64,000 bases of DNA from Irpex lacteus (GCA_001986395.2 MQVO02000042.1:62001-126000), one strand, 5' to 3'. Counted from the stretch's first letter, positions 12,269 through 24,850 are shown. The notes: generated from the sequence alone by a model not told the origin. Numbers and translations are program-made.

Positions 12269-13470
12269 ATGTCGGATTACTTCAGTTCTCAGCATTTCGT
12301 CCCTCAGCAAGATGACCTGACCTCTAGAAGCGGGTCAACCAGTAGCAGTGACGGGGTGGATGGTGCGATAGAGAGACGAGAGACCCTGGGTCAAAGAACA
12401 CCGGTGAGTTCACTCTGACATAATCGACGTCTCTCCTAATCGCCTCTAGTGTATGCTCATATCACTTGTGTCTCCTCTTCGTTATTCTCGATAGGTAGGA
12501 ACGCCATCAGAGAACACGCCTCCATTTCCAAGTAATACTGGACCTATAGTCCAGGTCTCAAACACCTTCAATCTCCATGCCAATCTCGACATTCTCCCAC
12601 CGAACGTTATCCTCGTCTCGCTCGACAAGATCTTCTTCACCGTTCACTACCATAGACTACTCGCCTTGTCGTTGAACGATTTTGGAGGGCTACTCCAGAT
12701 CAAGACGGAACCTACTAAAGACGACCCGCTAACACTAATGCTACCCGAAGTCTCGGACATTCTCAACATTCTGCTACACTGCATCTACGACATCTCCTGC
12801 GACACCTACCACCCAACCTTCGAATGCCTCGCCGCGTCCCTCCCCATCCTCACAAAGTACGGTCTCCTGCTCCAACACCACGTCGCACGTGGTAAACCGC
12901 TCTTCAACACCCTCCTCAACCACGGCCCCATCCGACCTCTCGAGACATATACCCTCGCCGCCTCACACGCACTCGAAGACCTCGCCGTCGCCGCGTCCTC
13001 ATACACCCTCCACATCAAAGTGTACAACCTCGCGCAACCCATCGCAGACACGATAGGCACGGTGTACCTCCAACGCCTACATCACCTGCATAACACGCGG
13101 ATGGACGGGCTGAGGGCGTTGCTGAACGAGAAGATATTCCCGCACGTGGCGAAGCCGTATTGTTCGGTTGAGCAGCGGCAGGTCGTGAGTAGGGCGTATC
13201 ATCTGGCGGGGGCGCAAGTGTTCTACGATGCTACACCTGGTACGTCATTCGAATAGTATCGTATCTTCAGACTAGCGATGCTCAGTGACGCCATATGGGA
13301 CGATAATAGCGATATCAAGACCGGGTATTGAGATAATCATGTCCGATCTCATCGCAGCTGTGACCTGTCCAGACTGCAAAGAGTCTCTAATCGCACATGT
13401 GGAAAATCTTATAGCGAAGTGGATGCTGTTCAAGGTGTGCACCAGGACCACCATGCGCTGGAATCGATAA
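12269..13470 (+). CDS. BTB/POZ-domain-like protein (fungal expanded family), copy 2
   Basis: Exons 12269-12403, 12495-13239 and 13286-13470 join in frame to 354 residues. Exon 1 codes a Ser/Asp-rich, probably disordered N-terminus (MSDYFSSQHFVPQQDDL). Exon 2 holds the BTB-like core: NVILVSLDKIFFTVHYHRLL, then the helical region LLHCIYDISCDTYHP, ALEDLAVAASSYTL, GTVYLQRLHHLHNTR and the PYCSVEQRQ motif shared with copy 1. Exon 3 carries VTCPDCKESLIAHVENLIAKW, matching the copy 1 C-terminus. The C-terminal Cys pair is conserved between both copies, and the whole second exon has identical length in both. This is strong support for a real pair of paralogs. Introns are 91 and 46 nt. A further intron near the 3' end is possible, so the last dozen residues are uncertain. 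A MITE and a broken third paralog lie just downstream. Confidence 0.8.
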
Positions 13471-13799
13471 ACTCACGCTGTTCATGCCTTAGCGTACCAT
13501 ATAGTGCTTGACAAGGGAGTTGATTTCCGCTTGTCCTTGTCAGAGTTTTTGTCACTTATCTTTCGTATATGCTTTCATCTGGTTATTGTAGCTATACACG
13601 ATGCTCAATCTTATACATATACCAACTAAACTAATGTGAGGCAACAGGCGTGAATGCTACTCCTGCACAGGTGCCATGAATTGAAATGGCTGCACGCCAA
13701 GCTGGGACTGTAATATATCCAGCTTTCAATCACATGAATCTCCTTCATCGACCCATGTGGCCAGGGCCCAGAAGGGCCAGAAGTTTCGACATGGGCAAC
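13471..13799. other. intergenic, no gene seen
   Basis: The 3' flank of BTB copy 2 up to the MITE-like element. No open frame with support and no repeat was recognised. Confidence 0.5.
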
Positions 13800-13801
13800 T
13801 A

Positions 13802-14284
13802 GTGTTGCTCATGGCGCAGCCCAGCTCAGCACGGTTCAGCTTTGATGGCTTTTGATGAGAAGTGATGGACCGAGCTACGCCGAACCGCCAAATTACGGCT
13901 CGGTTCAAACGGCTACGGCTCAGCCGGTTATGAGCCATCAATACGGGCGCCTCGTCCTCATATTCTGTGGGCCGATACCAACCTTGCCTCTCTGGCCATC
14001 TACACTTCACAATTCTGCTGGATTGACCTCGAGAATATGTCTGTGGGTATTGCAGACTCACTTTAATTGCATTCTGACTGATTTTATTCAAATATGTAAA
14101 CGATCGGTATATTCGTCCATTGCCAGGATGGATCACCGGCTTGAGCCGTCATAGCCGGTTTATGAGCCGTGAGCCGTGGCAAGCTGAACCGGCAAGAGCC
14201 GATGACTTATGGCTCGGCTTAGCTCGGCTTCAAAACGGTTCAGCTACACGGCTCGTGGCTAAGGAGCTGAACCGTGAGCAACAC
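13802..14284. mobile_element. MITE-like non-autonomous DNA element, 483 bp
   Basis: The ends are perfect inverted repeats (GTGTTGCTCA at the left, TGAGCAACAC at the right). Each is flanked by the dinucleotide TA (13800-13801 and 14285-14286), as expected for a TA target-site duplication. Inside both ends are many copies of GAGCCG/CGGCTC and CGGTTCAGC in both orientations (about 13815-13940 and 14125-14280). This looks like a subterminal transposase-binding array. The central part has no coding capacity. TA duplication is typical of Tc1/mariner-related elements, but the terminal sequence was not matched to a known family. It separates the intact BTB copy 2 from the decayed copy 3. Confidence 0.65.
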
Positions 14285-14486
14285 TATGGGCAACTGCCTC
14301 TTATGGTAATTCCAATCTCAAACCTCGATCGCGACTATCATAGCAGGAACAGCGTGGGCATATCCACAGGTATTCGGGACTTCCAAGTTCTGAACTGGGG
14401 TGTCAAGTTCATATAGCACGCTTGACGTTCGAAAATGATTCATTGGGGCCATATGCAAATTTGATGCGCTGTGGAACCAGGCTCAC

Positions 14487-15069
14487 CTGAGACAAAAGCC
14501 ACTTGGTGTAAATGTCGTCGACATGTTCACGAATCGATGCTTTAAAACCGCCACATATACCGTGTATCCATTAGGACGACCAGAGCCTTCGAGATGAGGC
14601 AAAATGGTGAGTCGAGAGTGTACGCGGACACAGCCACCGCGAGGTCTTCGAGGTGCTCTGATGCTGCGAACACGTAGGCATCGATTGTGGAGAAGGGCGC
14701 GTGGCAGAGGATGGTGTTGTATAATGGTGTTCCACGGAAGAGGTAGTTTTGTAAGGATAGCCTGTACGTTTTGAAGATGGGGATCGAAGAGAAGATGCAT
14801 GCGAGTGAGGGACGGTATGCATCGCGTGGTAGACCGTATATGATGTGCAGGACAACGTTGAGGACGCCAGAAGTCCCGAGAGCCTGAGCTAGCAGAGAGA
14901 ATGAGTTGCTTAGGAGTGGATTTTTGGTACATACTATGAGATTGGCGAAGTTGTTGGTGGACGCGGAGAGGAGTTGGTGGGAGTGGACGGAGAAGATGTC
15001 TGGGGGTGTGGTGTCGAGGGTGTTGTCGGGGTGCCCGGTGGACAGTGGAGGATACTTGGGGTTAGTCAA
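14487..15069 (-). pseudogene. BTB-like pseudogene, copy 3, internally deleted
   Basis: The minus strand encodes the family motifs PDIFSVHSHQLL, VVLHIIYGLPRDAYRP, GTPLYNTILCHAP and LEDLAVAVSAYTL. The frame then stops at 14542-14544, just after ALVVLMDTRYMWRF. In a shifted frame it continues directly into KASIREHVDDIYTKW (about 14545-14490), which corresponds to the extreme C-terminus of the intact copies (CPDCKESLIAHVENLIAKW). About 55-60 residues, including the YCSxEQR motif and the Cys pair region, are missing. A probable 50 nt intron interrupts the BTB core (GTATGT to CTCAG near 14940-14890). The 5' exon could not be resolved. Deletion plus frame change make this a pseudogene rather than a short variant. 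Confidence 0.7.
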
Positions 15070-15999
15070 GACTAGCGTATGGGGCGATAGGTGGGACAGT
15101 CAATTTGAAGGTCGGTCCTGCCTATGTCGGAGGAACAGTAATGACAATGAGAATTGGCGGAAGTGTGAGCAGGCATCACTATGCAACGTACGGGTATTTC
15201 GGAGCCATGGTTTCCTGTCAATGAAGCCATTGAATTATCGGAAGTCCATGTACATGAATCGTTGCACGTCTGTGAGTGTCAGAGGAATGATGAGTGCATA
15301 TTGTGGTATTCAACTATGTCGATTCCGCTTGCTCATCGTTCTTGATGGGGGAAAAGTGGAGGCCATAAACCGAGACTAAGCGGTCCTGGCTTGTGCTCCA
15401 TACGGGGTCACTCACTTATGTATTGCGCGCCGCGTAGATTGATTACTTTGATGATTGACATTAACACGATTCTGGACTCTAGAAGCACCCGAGGAGCGCG
15501 GGCCACCTGTCTGCCATAATCTTACGCGTGGAGGTTCGCGATGTTCATGGGTAGTGACATCTTCGATGAAGATGTGCACAATGCCTGAAGCCAAACCACG
15601 GCACGGGCACTCGTGTGAGGCCAAGGGGTCATACGAAGGCCGCAGCTAGAACACTGCTGTATACGATAAATCATATCTCAACCCTTCCGTGCAGATGACC
15701 GACTCGGCCGTGGACGTAATACCATTGTTATCTGGCACGGTGGGGGATGCTGTCGAGATTGCAATAATACACGGAGCGACGCCTGATTGTCTCTATCATG
15801 GCGAGTCCGTTCGCGGTAGAAGATCCTTGGCGTAACTACTGGCACCCTGGACGCAATCTCTGGTAATTAGGCTGCATACCGTTCAGTAGTACGGGTAGAT
15901 AACTTATGATTAGATTACTGGGTGTCCATGATAGTCACCCGTCGAATTGCACCTGTACCGACGAAAAGCAGATGATTTGTTGTTTTTCGTTCTGTTTTC
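15070..15999. other. gene-less transition to the tandem array
   Basis: A 157-codon plus-strand frame (14906-15379) is largely the antisense shadow of the BTB pseudogene and its flank. No other feature is supported. Similarity to the array spacers begins at about 16.0 kb. Confidence 0.4.
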
Positions 16000-18482
16000 C
16001 ACATCGGCCGCTTCCATGGTTTGATATGACACGAGTTATCTGCGTCTTGTTCCGTGTACATGGACAAGCCCTCTAGCGGCTGAGCTCAATTATCTGCCCG
16101 CCCATACTGCCTTCTTTCTCCGATAGTGGGATGACGGACATTCGGCGGAGACCTCTGTCTTGCGAACGTCGGGGGAAAGGAGGATCAGGGAAGTTGTGGC
16201 CAGCACATAGGGCACTGAATTCGGTTGGGGCACCGAGTGCATGAGGGACTGAGATGAGGAATGACGTGTGCAACGCTTTTTCTAGTAGACGTACTATAGA
16301 GGGCGTGTAGGTGTAGGCTTAGGATCAATGGGTGCTCGAGCAATCTGCAGAGGCCTCCTGTATGCACGTAGCAAATAATGAGCCCCACGAAAAACTCCTT
16401 CGAGCGTTGCGTCCGTCACATTGGTACTCTGTCCTGAGATAAAACGCTGTTCAAAGTTTGGTGGAGTGCGAGGATGAGTGCGTGGAGGAGCCCGCAGTGT
16501 CGTCGTTACTCACCGTTGTACGAGATTTACCATGTGTTCCCAAGTCTCCTCACCACTCGCCGTTTCCTTCGTGTTCAATGATCATTAACGGCGGGATCGT
16601 CTTGGAACCAGAGAACGTTTGTGCACGGTACACGGGATGGCGAGGGTGCTGTATGCATACAGGAGCGTTCGCGTATCTAGTAGTTGAGGAAGGGAGCTAC
16701 GGACGTGCAGGAGAGCAACATGTGGTCTTCACGCCGAGATGTAATATGGCCTTCGAACGCATACAGCTCTGATGGCTACTGGGAGAGAAAACAGTTCAGT
16801 CAACCAGTGAATGGTCGGAGCGTCCGTGGCTATAAGTGAACTCATCTCACATATGCGCATCATCATGCATGGGAGTACTACAAGTAAGCTGCAAAGGTGG
16901 GCGAAGGGGTTCGTGGTCGTCGAGGAAGGCAGGGAGATGAGCGGAGTTCGGACCGAGCTCGAGCCAGTTGAGGAAACGCCACGACGATCGCGTCTTGTTT
17001 CGCGACCACCATTCCATTCTCACTCGCTGCCCAGACAGTTCCTCAACATATTCTCACCCATGGACCGATCGAGTGAAGAGGAGAGAGCGTGAGTGTGTCG
17101 TGCGGGAGACCATATGAGGTATGTGGTACGTCGCTCCGTCACCGAGTCGTGGAACTCGACATCGCTCATGATAGGCTCTACACAGTACCGTACTTCTGTC
17201 GGTCTGCTGTACGGACCTGGAGCGGACTATAATCCATAACCGCTTTTTGCTGACGAGCCGCGAGCTTGTTCTTCTGCTGCAGCTTCGTCAACCGCATCAA
17301 CGTCCGCTTTCCATCATAAGATGACGATGGCGTACTGTGTCTCCGTCTATCTGCTCGCCACGATCTCTGCTGTTACTCTACTCTATCGGTATCCAGACAC
17401 CCAACTCTCCCTACTGTCGCTTCGCAAACTACGTTGAACGCGGGTGCTATCCCATTCAACACCCGGTGGCTGTGGCATGTACAGATCGGAATATGCTCAA
17501 CAGGCCCACTGGTCGTCGAGTTGTGAATGATGGTGCAACGCGCGTGTCTTTAGAGTGTCCACAGACTATGAGGACGACTTGGTACGTCCTATTGCCTCTG
17601 TTTATTCACAATATGAACAACTTTTGACTACGAAGACTGCTGCCGTGTTTGTGCACGCTCTCGCCTTGACGGGCGAATATACTGAACGTCGCTGCATATT
17701 CCCAACCCCGTTCACTCGTACGTCGACGCGAAATACCAGAAGAAGGCGACACATTTCATTTACTTGCAAGCCCATCTCCTCTCGGTCCTCTGCCTCACCC
17801 GCTTCGTACACTTCTTCCTCGTCCCTCCCTCACGCAGTTGTATTCTATGCTCAACTTACCGTGCGCAAAACGACGGGACCACCGTCGCCTAAAAACGCGG
17901 CGCATTACGGACGCTACCCGTTACCGCCTTCGGTAAGTCTGCGCGAGTCGAGGGTCCTCGTCGCTATCGACCTGCGCACCTCAGAACGCAGACTGGCTCG
18001 CCCGTCGTACAATGGACTGTCTGCGTGGTCGGTGTCACAGCTACTTATGAATTGTGTACGCGTATGGATCACAGGCTCACTGATGAGATGGAGTCGTGGG
18101 GTGCGCGATCGTTGTCGGTGGCGGATGAACGAGACGAAAGAAGTTTCGAGGTGCGTCACGGCGACGTCTCTCGCATACTCCTCCTTGTGTCAACTAACCA
18201 CACACACAGGTTCTACATATGTAAAGTATGGTCGGTGTAGTCTTTGGCATTGAATGAATATTCTTCAACAGTTCTCGTCGGCGTGTTATTTCTTCGGCTC
18301 AATCATTGTGCAGACTTCCTATAGCTCAAAACGAAGAAGCATACATCTGTGTAGCAATCACATACAAACTTTCGGACAACAAAAAGAATCCCGCTAAGTG
18401 AGATGAAGGCGACCCGTTGTCCGAAACAACCTATTCCCGACACACCTCAGACTCTCGTCCCCGTGCTCGACACTCACGCTCC
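16000..18482. repeat. array spacer, unit 1 (left part only)
   Basis: This interval aligns by eye with the spacers at 27.1-29.5, 49.5-51.9 and 60.3-62.8 kb. Landmarks shared by all are: a block around 16.05-16.2 kb containing a GACGGACATTC-type stretch; a GTGAGTAA-like splice donor seen on the minus strand near 16.51 kb; the purine-rich block GTCGTCGAGGAAGGCAGGGA (16.91 kb); and a plus-strand GTACGT donor followed about 55 nt later by an ACGAAG acceptor (17.58-17.64 kb). Open frames are short and interrupted differently in each copy, so the spacer is not coding now. Confidence 0.75.
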
Positions 18483-21400
18483 TTATTCCACAGCCCTCTC
18501 CCCCGCCTCCACCATTTGCTCCTCGCTTCCAGTACCGGCTTCTACATCTGCGTGAGCGTAACCCTCGTCCCTCGCGCTACTTGACCTGTGAGTTTTATTT
18601 CATCTCGCCTTCGGAAAAATTCACTCAGTGACGTACCCTTGGATAGTGTGCAAGTTTCCTGCCACAATATCATCCGCGCGCTGTGAGCTGTCTTCGCCCA
18701 CGGCATCGTCACGAAGTGAGGGTGTTGTGTGGTTCGGCATTGTGTCAGCTTGTGTACAATGTGCGGTGATCTGCAAGTCATCTCGTGCCTCGGCTGGGAT
18801 CTGCGGAAGATACATGAATGAGTTATATGGTGTGTCCAAGACCAATCTGTCACGCACAGTCTCATCACGAGCACCTGTAGGCAAACTTGCTGGTGCGGTA
18901 AGCCGCTCAGCAATGCTTGAAGTGGCTCCGCTGTCCGCCGAAGCTTGGTGTGCCGCTATGCCTGCAAGGTCCTCCACCTCTTCAGGCAGTTCCATGGGCG
19001 TTCCTTCTGGTTGAAGCTATAAAGAGTATGTAGTGAGTAGTTTCTCTGGTAGACGTGGCTGCAAACCTGACTTACCTCCTCAGGATCATCTAGGCCATCA
19101 ATGCTCTTACTCTGTATGGGGCCAGTGTGTTCTGAATCTTGGCTTGTCTCATGGCTACATCACATAAAGTCAAATCAAATCAACCTTTCACTGCTCACAG
19201 ATGACTGCACTCACCTTGGAGATGGTGTTTGCACAGGCTGGACACCGCCAACTGGTCGTAGATTGCTCTGGGAATGTTGCATGGCTATGTCTGCACTTCT
19301 GCCCTCAGCTTCTGAGGGAGGTCTAGACCTTGATGGAGATACATCCTGTATGTGGTATACATTGTGATTCATGAGACCTTTTCAAGACAAATGATAACAT
19401 GAAACTCACAGAGATATCTGTGAGTAGCTCTGTCTGTAATTCTCCAGAGAGTCCAAGCTTATCTGCACCAACTCCAGGATCATTTGTGGTGGGATCTTGG
19501 GGACCTTGGGGTTGTGGACTTGTTCTGATGCCTTGAACTTCATCATCCTCAGTTCCAGGTGGATACAGATTTCCTGGATTTCTCAGGTATGCCTGAGCCA
19601 TCTCTATACCCTTTTTCATAATATCATATTGCTTATCCCATGACATGTGGGCAATTCGCAGCAGCTGAGGACGTTGGCTGGGGATCTGTGACAAATCCTC
19701 TCCCTCTGCATACCAAAGCATGAGATTGAAAAAGTCTGGAAGAGGCAAGGCTCCCTGTGAGGAGTCTTCTGCTGGATCAGGGATTTCTTGCCAGCCAGAT
19801 CTTGCAAGTTGTCGTAATGCTGCAAGTTCACCTGGTGACAGATCTTGAAATGAATACAGCCACCGTAGTCTATAAGCAAGCCAGATAAAGGTGCGCTTCC
19901 ATTGTGCTGCTTCAGTGAAAGACTGTCTTGGCCTGCTGTCCTGATTGTCATGAATCTTGCCATACATCACTCTCACAGAGAGTAGTGAGAGCTTCAGGAT
20001 TTCTATAGCCTTCAGTTTCCGGAAGTCACTGCTGTCATAGTCCACAATGCTGTGAATCACATTTGACAATTGATGAGTATCTGAAGGTCAAAGCTGAGTA
20101 TTAGAAAGGACTGAAGATGAAATGAGTTTCATGCAGCTTACCAACTTGATATACAGCTGCTAATACCTGACAGATAGAAGTGAAGGAAAGAGTAAGACAT
20201 TGCATAACAAGCTGCTCTTCCATATTGAAATTGCCTTGATGGAATTTAAGCAAATGCAAGTTAACCAATTGCAAAAATCTCTCCTCCATTACATCTTGAG
20301 TATCATCAAGCTCAATGGATGCCATTCGGTGCAGCTTGAAGGCAAGATCAAGAGCTTTAGCCTGCCACCTTTGATTCTTTTCCGGAGCAGTGTTGAAAGG
20401 AAGAAAGAGGTCCTGAGGACCATTGACTTGAATGATGATACAAACTGCCCAGCGAGCAATTGTTTGCCAGTCCTTTGGAAAGATTACAGAATCATCATCC
20501 ACTTCAGCGGCCTTGAGGACAACATGAGATTGAAAGATCTCATCAATGACCTTTCTCACATCAAGTGAAAGTGATTTATAGACACTGAGAATGTGCTTGA
20601 GGTTTGTTTCATCATGTACAATAGGAATGCGATTGCCAATGATTTGCACAGCAAATTGAACAAGCTGCATCCAGTTGGTGTCACTTTGCTCCAAGGCACT
20701 TTTAATGGTAGTTCCCAGAAGGCGGTCATCAGCTTGCAAAGCATCCGCCAAAGCTAGAATGTCCAAGTCAAGCTGTGCATCCTTAATCATGTCTACTTCT
20801 TCAACTAGCTTTGATTGAAATTGGAGAGGATGGTCAACAGCATGTTTGAAGAACTGATACACCTGCTTAAAGGGAGTGACAGAGGCATACTTGGTTATGA
20901 AACCAAACACCCGGTATAGTGCTTTGGCAATTCCATAAGGAATATGCACAATAATAGCAACAGAGAGAGCTGGGTACACTTGAGTGCGTAGGGTGTGTGT
21001 AATGCCTGCTAGTGCAGGCGTGGTATATGGACACTGGGCAGTGAATGAGGGTGATATGGTGACCACCACAAAGAAGAACAACCATCCACAGACGAGTGGC
21101 AGGGTTATATGACCAACGGCAGGATAAACATCCTGAGTGAAGATGCAGAGACCAGCAAAGAACAAGGCCAATGAGACTTGAAGCAGGAGAGGCAAGGTGG
21201 ATGCAATGCCAAAGACCTTCCATGTCTGAAGGCCTGCACGGCGGAAATGGCGAATGCGCAGTTGTCCTTGTGGTGAGGCAGAGGCAAACTTTAGGTATGA
21301 TCTAAGCCACTGCTTGACAAGGATGGCAAATGATGCAGTGGCCAAGCTAATCACCAGGCTGGCAAACCAAAGGATGTTTATGCGGATGGCAGAGATGGAA

Positions 21401-22987
21401 GGCTGGAAAGTGGAAGGCACTGAGGGAGTAGAGGGAGTGGACATAGACATGGAAGCAGATGCTTGATTGGGATTCTGAAGGAGAGGATAGGAGACAATGA
21501 CAAAAGCGGTGAGAACCGCAGAGTATAGACCGGTCTAAATGGAAATAATTCACAGAGCTGAGTTAAGCAACAAGGAAACATAAGATAGCGAGATCAAAAC
21601 TTACAAAGGTAAGCAGGGAGTCAATATCTTCCTTGTATCCACCAATTTCTTGTTGATCAAAATCCTTGAGAGCCTTCTCCACCGCAGCCCAACCGGTGAG
21701 CTGTCCAGGTGGGGCTTGCTGACCAGGTGGGACTTGCTGAGCAGCGCTTGACGTCTGCTGAGTATCTTGAGGATCCTTCGCAGGTGGGCCAGAAGAACGA
21801 AAGTCTTGACTATCCGCAGCCTGATTAACCGGAGCCCCGCCTCTGCCGCTTGTGGCTGCAGCGGGAGCTGGATTAGCAGCGACAGCGGAAACAGCTCTTG
21901 CACCACCAGTCACTCCAGAGACGGAGGGAGGGGAATGTGGGATCTGAGCACAGGGACAAGCACAAGAACAAGCTGTGCACTTGGTGTCATTCAGGGGCAC
22001 ATGCACGTGAGGAGCATGCGAGCTGCCGAGACGCGAGAGCAGATTTCCCGCGTGCTTGAGTAGTTCCGCAACTTCTTGAAGTTGGTCTGTAGCAGCGCAC
22101 CCGGCTGCGCCGTGCGGAATGGAAGGGACTTCGACGGCAGGTACAGAGGTTGCTTGATTGTCGACAGAGGCCCGAGAAGTGCTGGGGCGAGGCAGCGGCG
22201 GCGACGACAAACCATGAAGACCATGAGTTGTGTCAATATTGACAGCACCGGTGCTGTCTGAGCTTGTACCAATCACGGCGGAGACAACACTGTCAGCAAC
22301 CGCGGCGGAACCTGGAGTGGGCGTAGAGCTGCGTGCACTCGACAGACCAAGAGGTGCAAGAGTGACGTGGACTCCACCGGTGTCACTCGAGCCAGTTTCG
22401 ACCGCAGCGGGACCGGCAACTTGCTCAGATGCACATGGATCTTGAGGAATGCCGGAGATGCGTACACCCGACGCACCGCGCAGCGAGGTAGTACCGTGGA
22501 CGTCGACAACACCACTGTTGCTCGAGCCCGTCTTGATGAGAGCTTGGTCAGTGGGGTCGTTGACTTGAGGATGTCCGGAGCGATCGTCGCTCGGCAGAAC
22601 GTGGGAGGGAGGAGCATTGTCGCCGCTTGGGTTCGTCTCAACAACGGTTGGAACAGTAGCGCTGCTGACAAGAGATGGACGAGTGGAAGGGATCGGGCTG
22701 TGCAGACTCAATGGACGAGGGTGCGCAGGAATGACGTCGACGGCACCCATGCCACTCGAGCTCGTCTCGATCGCGGCTGGGACAGTGGCGTCGTCCCCTC
22801 CAGCTGAATCTTGAGGAGACGCGGAACGAGCAGTGCTCAACGAAGCGTCGACGTCGTCGCCCCGCTCTTGAGGCGGAGCGTCTCGTGACGCGCGCGTGGG
22901 AGCGACCGCAGCGTCCGTAGCAGGAGCTTCTTGAGTACCGCCGGGATCGACGATGGAACGAGCATCACTCGCGTCGACTGAAGTCAT
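18483..22987 (-). CDS. DUF6535 membrane protein, array copy A
   Basis: Eight minus-strand exons: 22987-21605, 21534-20142, 20080-19410, 19345-19215, 19154-19076, 19016-18858, 18800-18637, 18585-18483. They give 1360 residues with no internal stop. Exon 1 (461 aa) is a Ser/Thr/Ala-rich low-complexity region built of loose 40-45 residue repeats (ETSSSGMGAVDV, ETGSSDTGGVHV, GTSSDSTGAVNI). It ends in the conserved GGYKEDIDSLLTF motif that opens the DUF6535 domain. Exon 2 has four hydrophobic segments, at about 462-480, 515-538, 568-593 and 600-621 (SAVLTAFVIVSYPLL, ILWFASLVISLATASFAIL, LPLLLQVSLALFFAGLCIF, LPLVCGWLFFFVVVTI), separated by the basic loop RIRHFRRAGLQTW. The remaining 700 residues look soluble and helical. 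DUF6535 is a basidiomycete-expanded family of unknown function, presumably membrane-anchored. The exon structure is shared with the other array copies. The intron after exon 6 uses a weak GTGCGT donor. Confidence 0.88.
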
Positions 22988-23100
22988 GGTCCGAGTTTAT
23001 TTGGGGATAGGTACTACGAAGGCGACCTAGAGTTCTTGTGAGACGAAGTTGATTGCGTGAAGAGCGAGACGAAGATGGTCGTTGCAGAAAGAGAAGGGAA

Positions 23101-23170
23101 GCGCTAGCCAACGCTGTGCAAGACCTGTGAGACGTATCTGACACACGTCAAGTATCCCTTGTATTCTCAT
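23101..23170 (-). promoter_or_regulatory. upstream block shared with copy C
   Basis: About 70 bases (23101-23170) are nearly identical to 56629-56705 upstream of copy C. On the coding strand the block contains a CCAAT pentamer (antisense CATTGG at about 23169-23174). Copy B lacks a recognisable version. It may be a promoter block or simply a recently homogenised part of the repeat. Confidence 0.4.
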
Positions 23171-23206
23171 TGGTAGAATCTGGGCGCCACGTCCATGTTG
23201 ACGTGC

Positions 23207-23228
23207 GTCGGTGATTCCCATTTCCAGG
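23207..23228 (-). promoter_or_regulatory. conserved upstream motif, copy A
   Basis: The plus strand reads GTCGGTGAT, two variable bases, then CCATTTCCAGG. The same motif sits at 34697-34718 and 56733-56754, always 220-240 bases upstream of the ATG, although sequence around it in copy B has diverged. Function is inferred from conservation and spacing only. Confidence 0.5.
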
Positions 23229-24646
23229 TCGTGGCGGTACGCGCTCGTGACCACGTTCTTGGCGCAGCTTCACGGATAAGAGTGCACCTGGAGAGCTGAA
23301 GAGCATCTTTCAGCAGTGGGGACGGGTATACGCAACGTACGCACCTAGGCTGCGACGCTATAACGCGTTGATATAATCCCGGGTCACTCTCCCAGCCATT
23401 TGACGTAGAGTGAGACCAATTGCAGCTTGCCATGAAATACGACGGAAGCTATAGGCAGCGTGGAGTATCAGTGAGGTGGATATCAGGATGGACTACTGTA
23501 CGTACCCATTTGGCGCAGACAGCCTCCAAATGCGAACAGACAAGACAGGCGGTTAAAACAAATTTCCTGCTAGAGATGCGTTGCGTTGGCTTAGCGTTCG
23601 TGCGGCTTACTGAGAACGATGCGCGGTGACAACAGTACCGTCTGACCTGAAAAACGAGATCGAGATCCTATATGTCCAACATGGAACGAGGATCCACGAC
23701 AGACGACAGTGAACACGCACCGTTGGTACATCACGTCGTACACCCGTGGCTGGTCCCTAAAGTGTCGGGGAAACGGAATTATACTGGCGATCTACTTCTC
23801 GTTTGGCAGCTCTCGTACACACGGATTGCGTCGAAGACGCTAGAAGCGGACCTTGCTCGCGCTTCGAGAGCAGAGGATTCTTCGTTCTTCACGATGAGCA
23901 GGGATTCGTAGGGTAGGATACGGGCTTCCCACCGGGAGTTATCTTCAAAGGGGTCGTCCCATGATCATGAAACGGAGACTGTGCCGACGACGAGCATGAG
24001 GACCCCGAGGCTCCTGGCGGCAGCTGGGCAAAGCTGGGCAATGGGAGGGGGAACGACCAGATTTAACTGATCATAGGGCAGGATCAACCTGATTGGTAGC
24101 TCATGCAGAGGTTCTGTCGGTTCTAGAGGAAGATTCAGAGCGGGTGTCAGACAAAGTGATGCGACCGGTAACATCGAACGTGCCGCGTCGATTGTAATCG
24201 TAAGTGAATACTCACCTTCAAGCTGGAAGCCTTTTTGTCCCACTGCTTACCGTATAGTCAGACGTTCTCTCGCCTCGCCTCATCTTCTCCGATACTAATT
24301 ATTACCGTGCCCAACCAGCTTGCATACAAGCTGGGCTTTGACCGCCGTTGAGTTCATAGCGTACTTCAAGTTCAGATGATCGAGTTATATCTGATACGAC
24401 TTGGCTGAGTTTCATATGTGTACAAACTACTCTGCAGAGCGAAGCAGATATCAGCTGAAAGCAGTCTTGAAAGGAAGATCGTTTACGCAACTATATTGCA
24501 AAGCCACTCTCGACGACAGTACCCAAACAACCAATACCACACCTGGCAGTCATCATGCGCATGTTGCAGTGTCGCAGATGTAGGATTCGAGAGTAAGTCG
24601 CACTTGAACTGGTGACATCGAAGCATCATGAAGGTTCCCAGCAAGA

Positions 24647-24850
24647 TCGAGTCACAGTGGTGGCGTCTGCATGCACCGACTCCTCGAACGATCTCAATTC
24701 CTCGGGCCGCTCGCCCTTACATCTCAACACACAACCACCATGTCTCCCTTTGCTCTCACTCAGTACAACTCGGTAAGTGCCTTGTCATGCCTCCTCGAGT
24801 ACCTCTGGACTTACTAGAGTAACAAGACCAGCACTACGTAACAAGACCTG
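24647..24850 (+). pseudogene. decayed gene start in spacer (MSPFALTQYNS exon), unit 2 copy
   Basis: A 200 bp block that is far better conserved than its surroundings. It has an ATG in an ACCACCATG context, a short open exon MSPFALTQYNS and an immediate GTAAGTGCC donor. The copy at 36906-37110 keeps the exon but has GCAAGTG at the donor position. The copy at 58071-58290 has a changed exon followed by GTAAGTGCC. Downstream frames are broken in every copy. No family was recognised. Confidence 0.4.

Noticed and set aside
22273..22807. Open frames of 132-146 codons on both strands inside copy A exon 1
   Set aside because: GC-rich repetitive coding sequence keeps other frames open; the exon 1 frame continues into the conserved DUF6535 domain.
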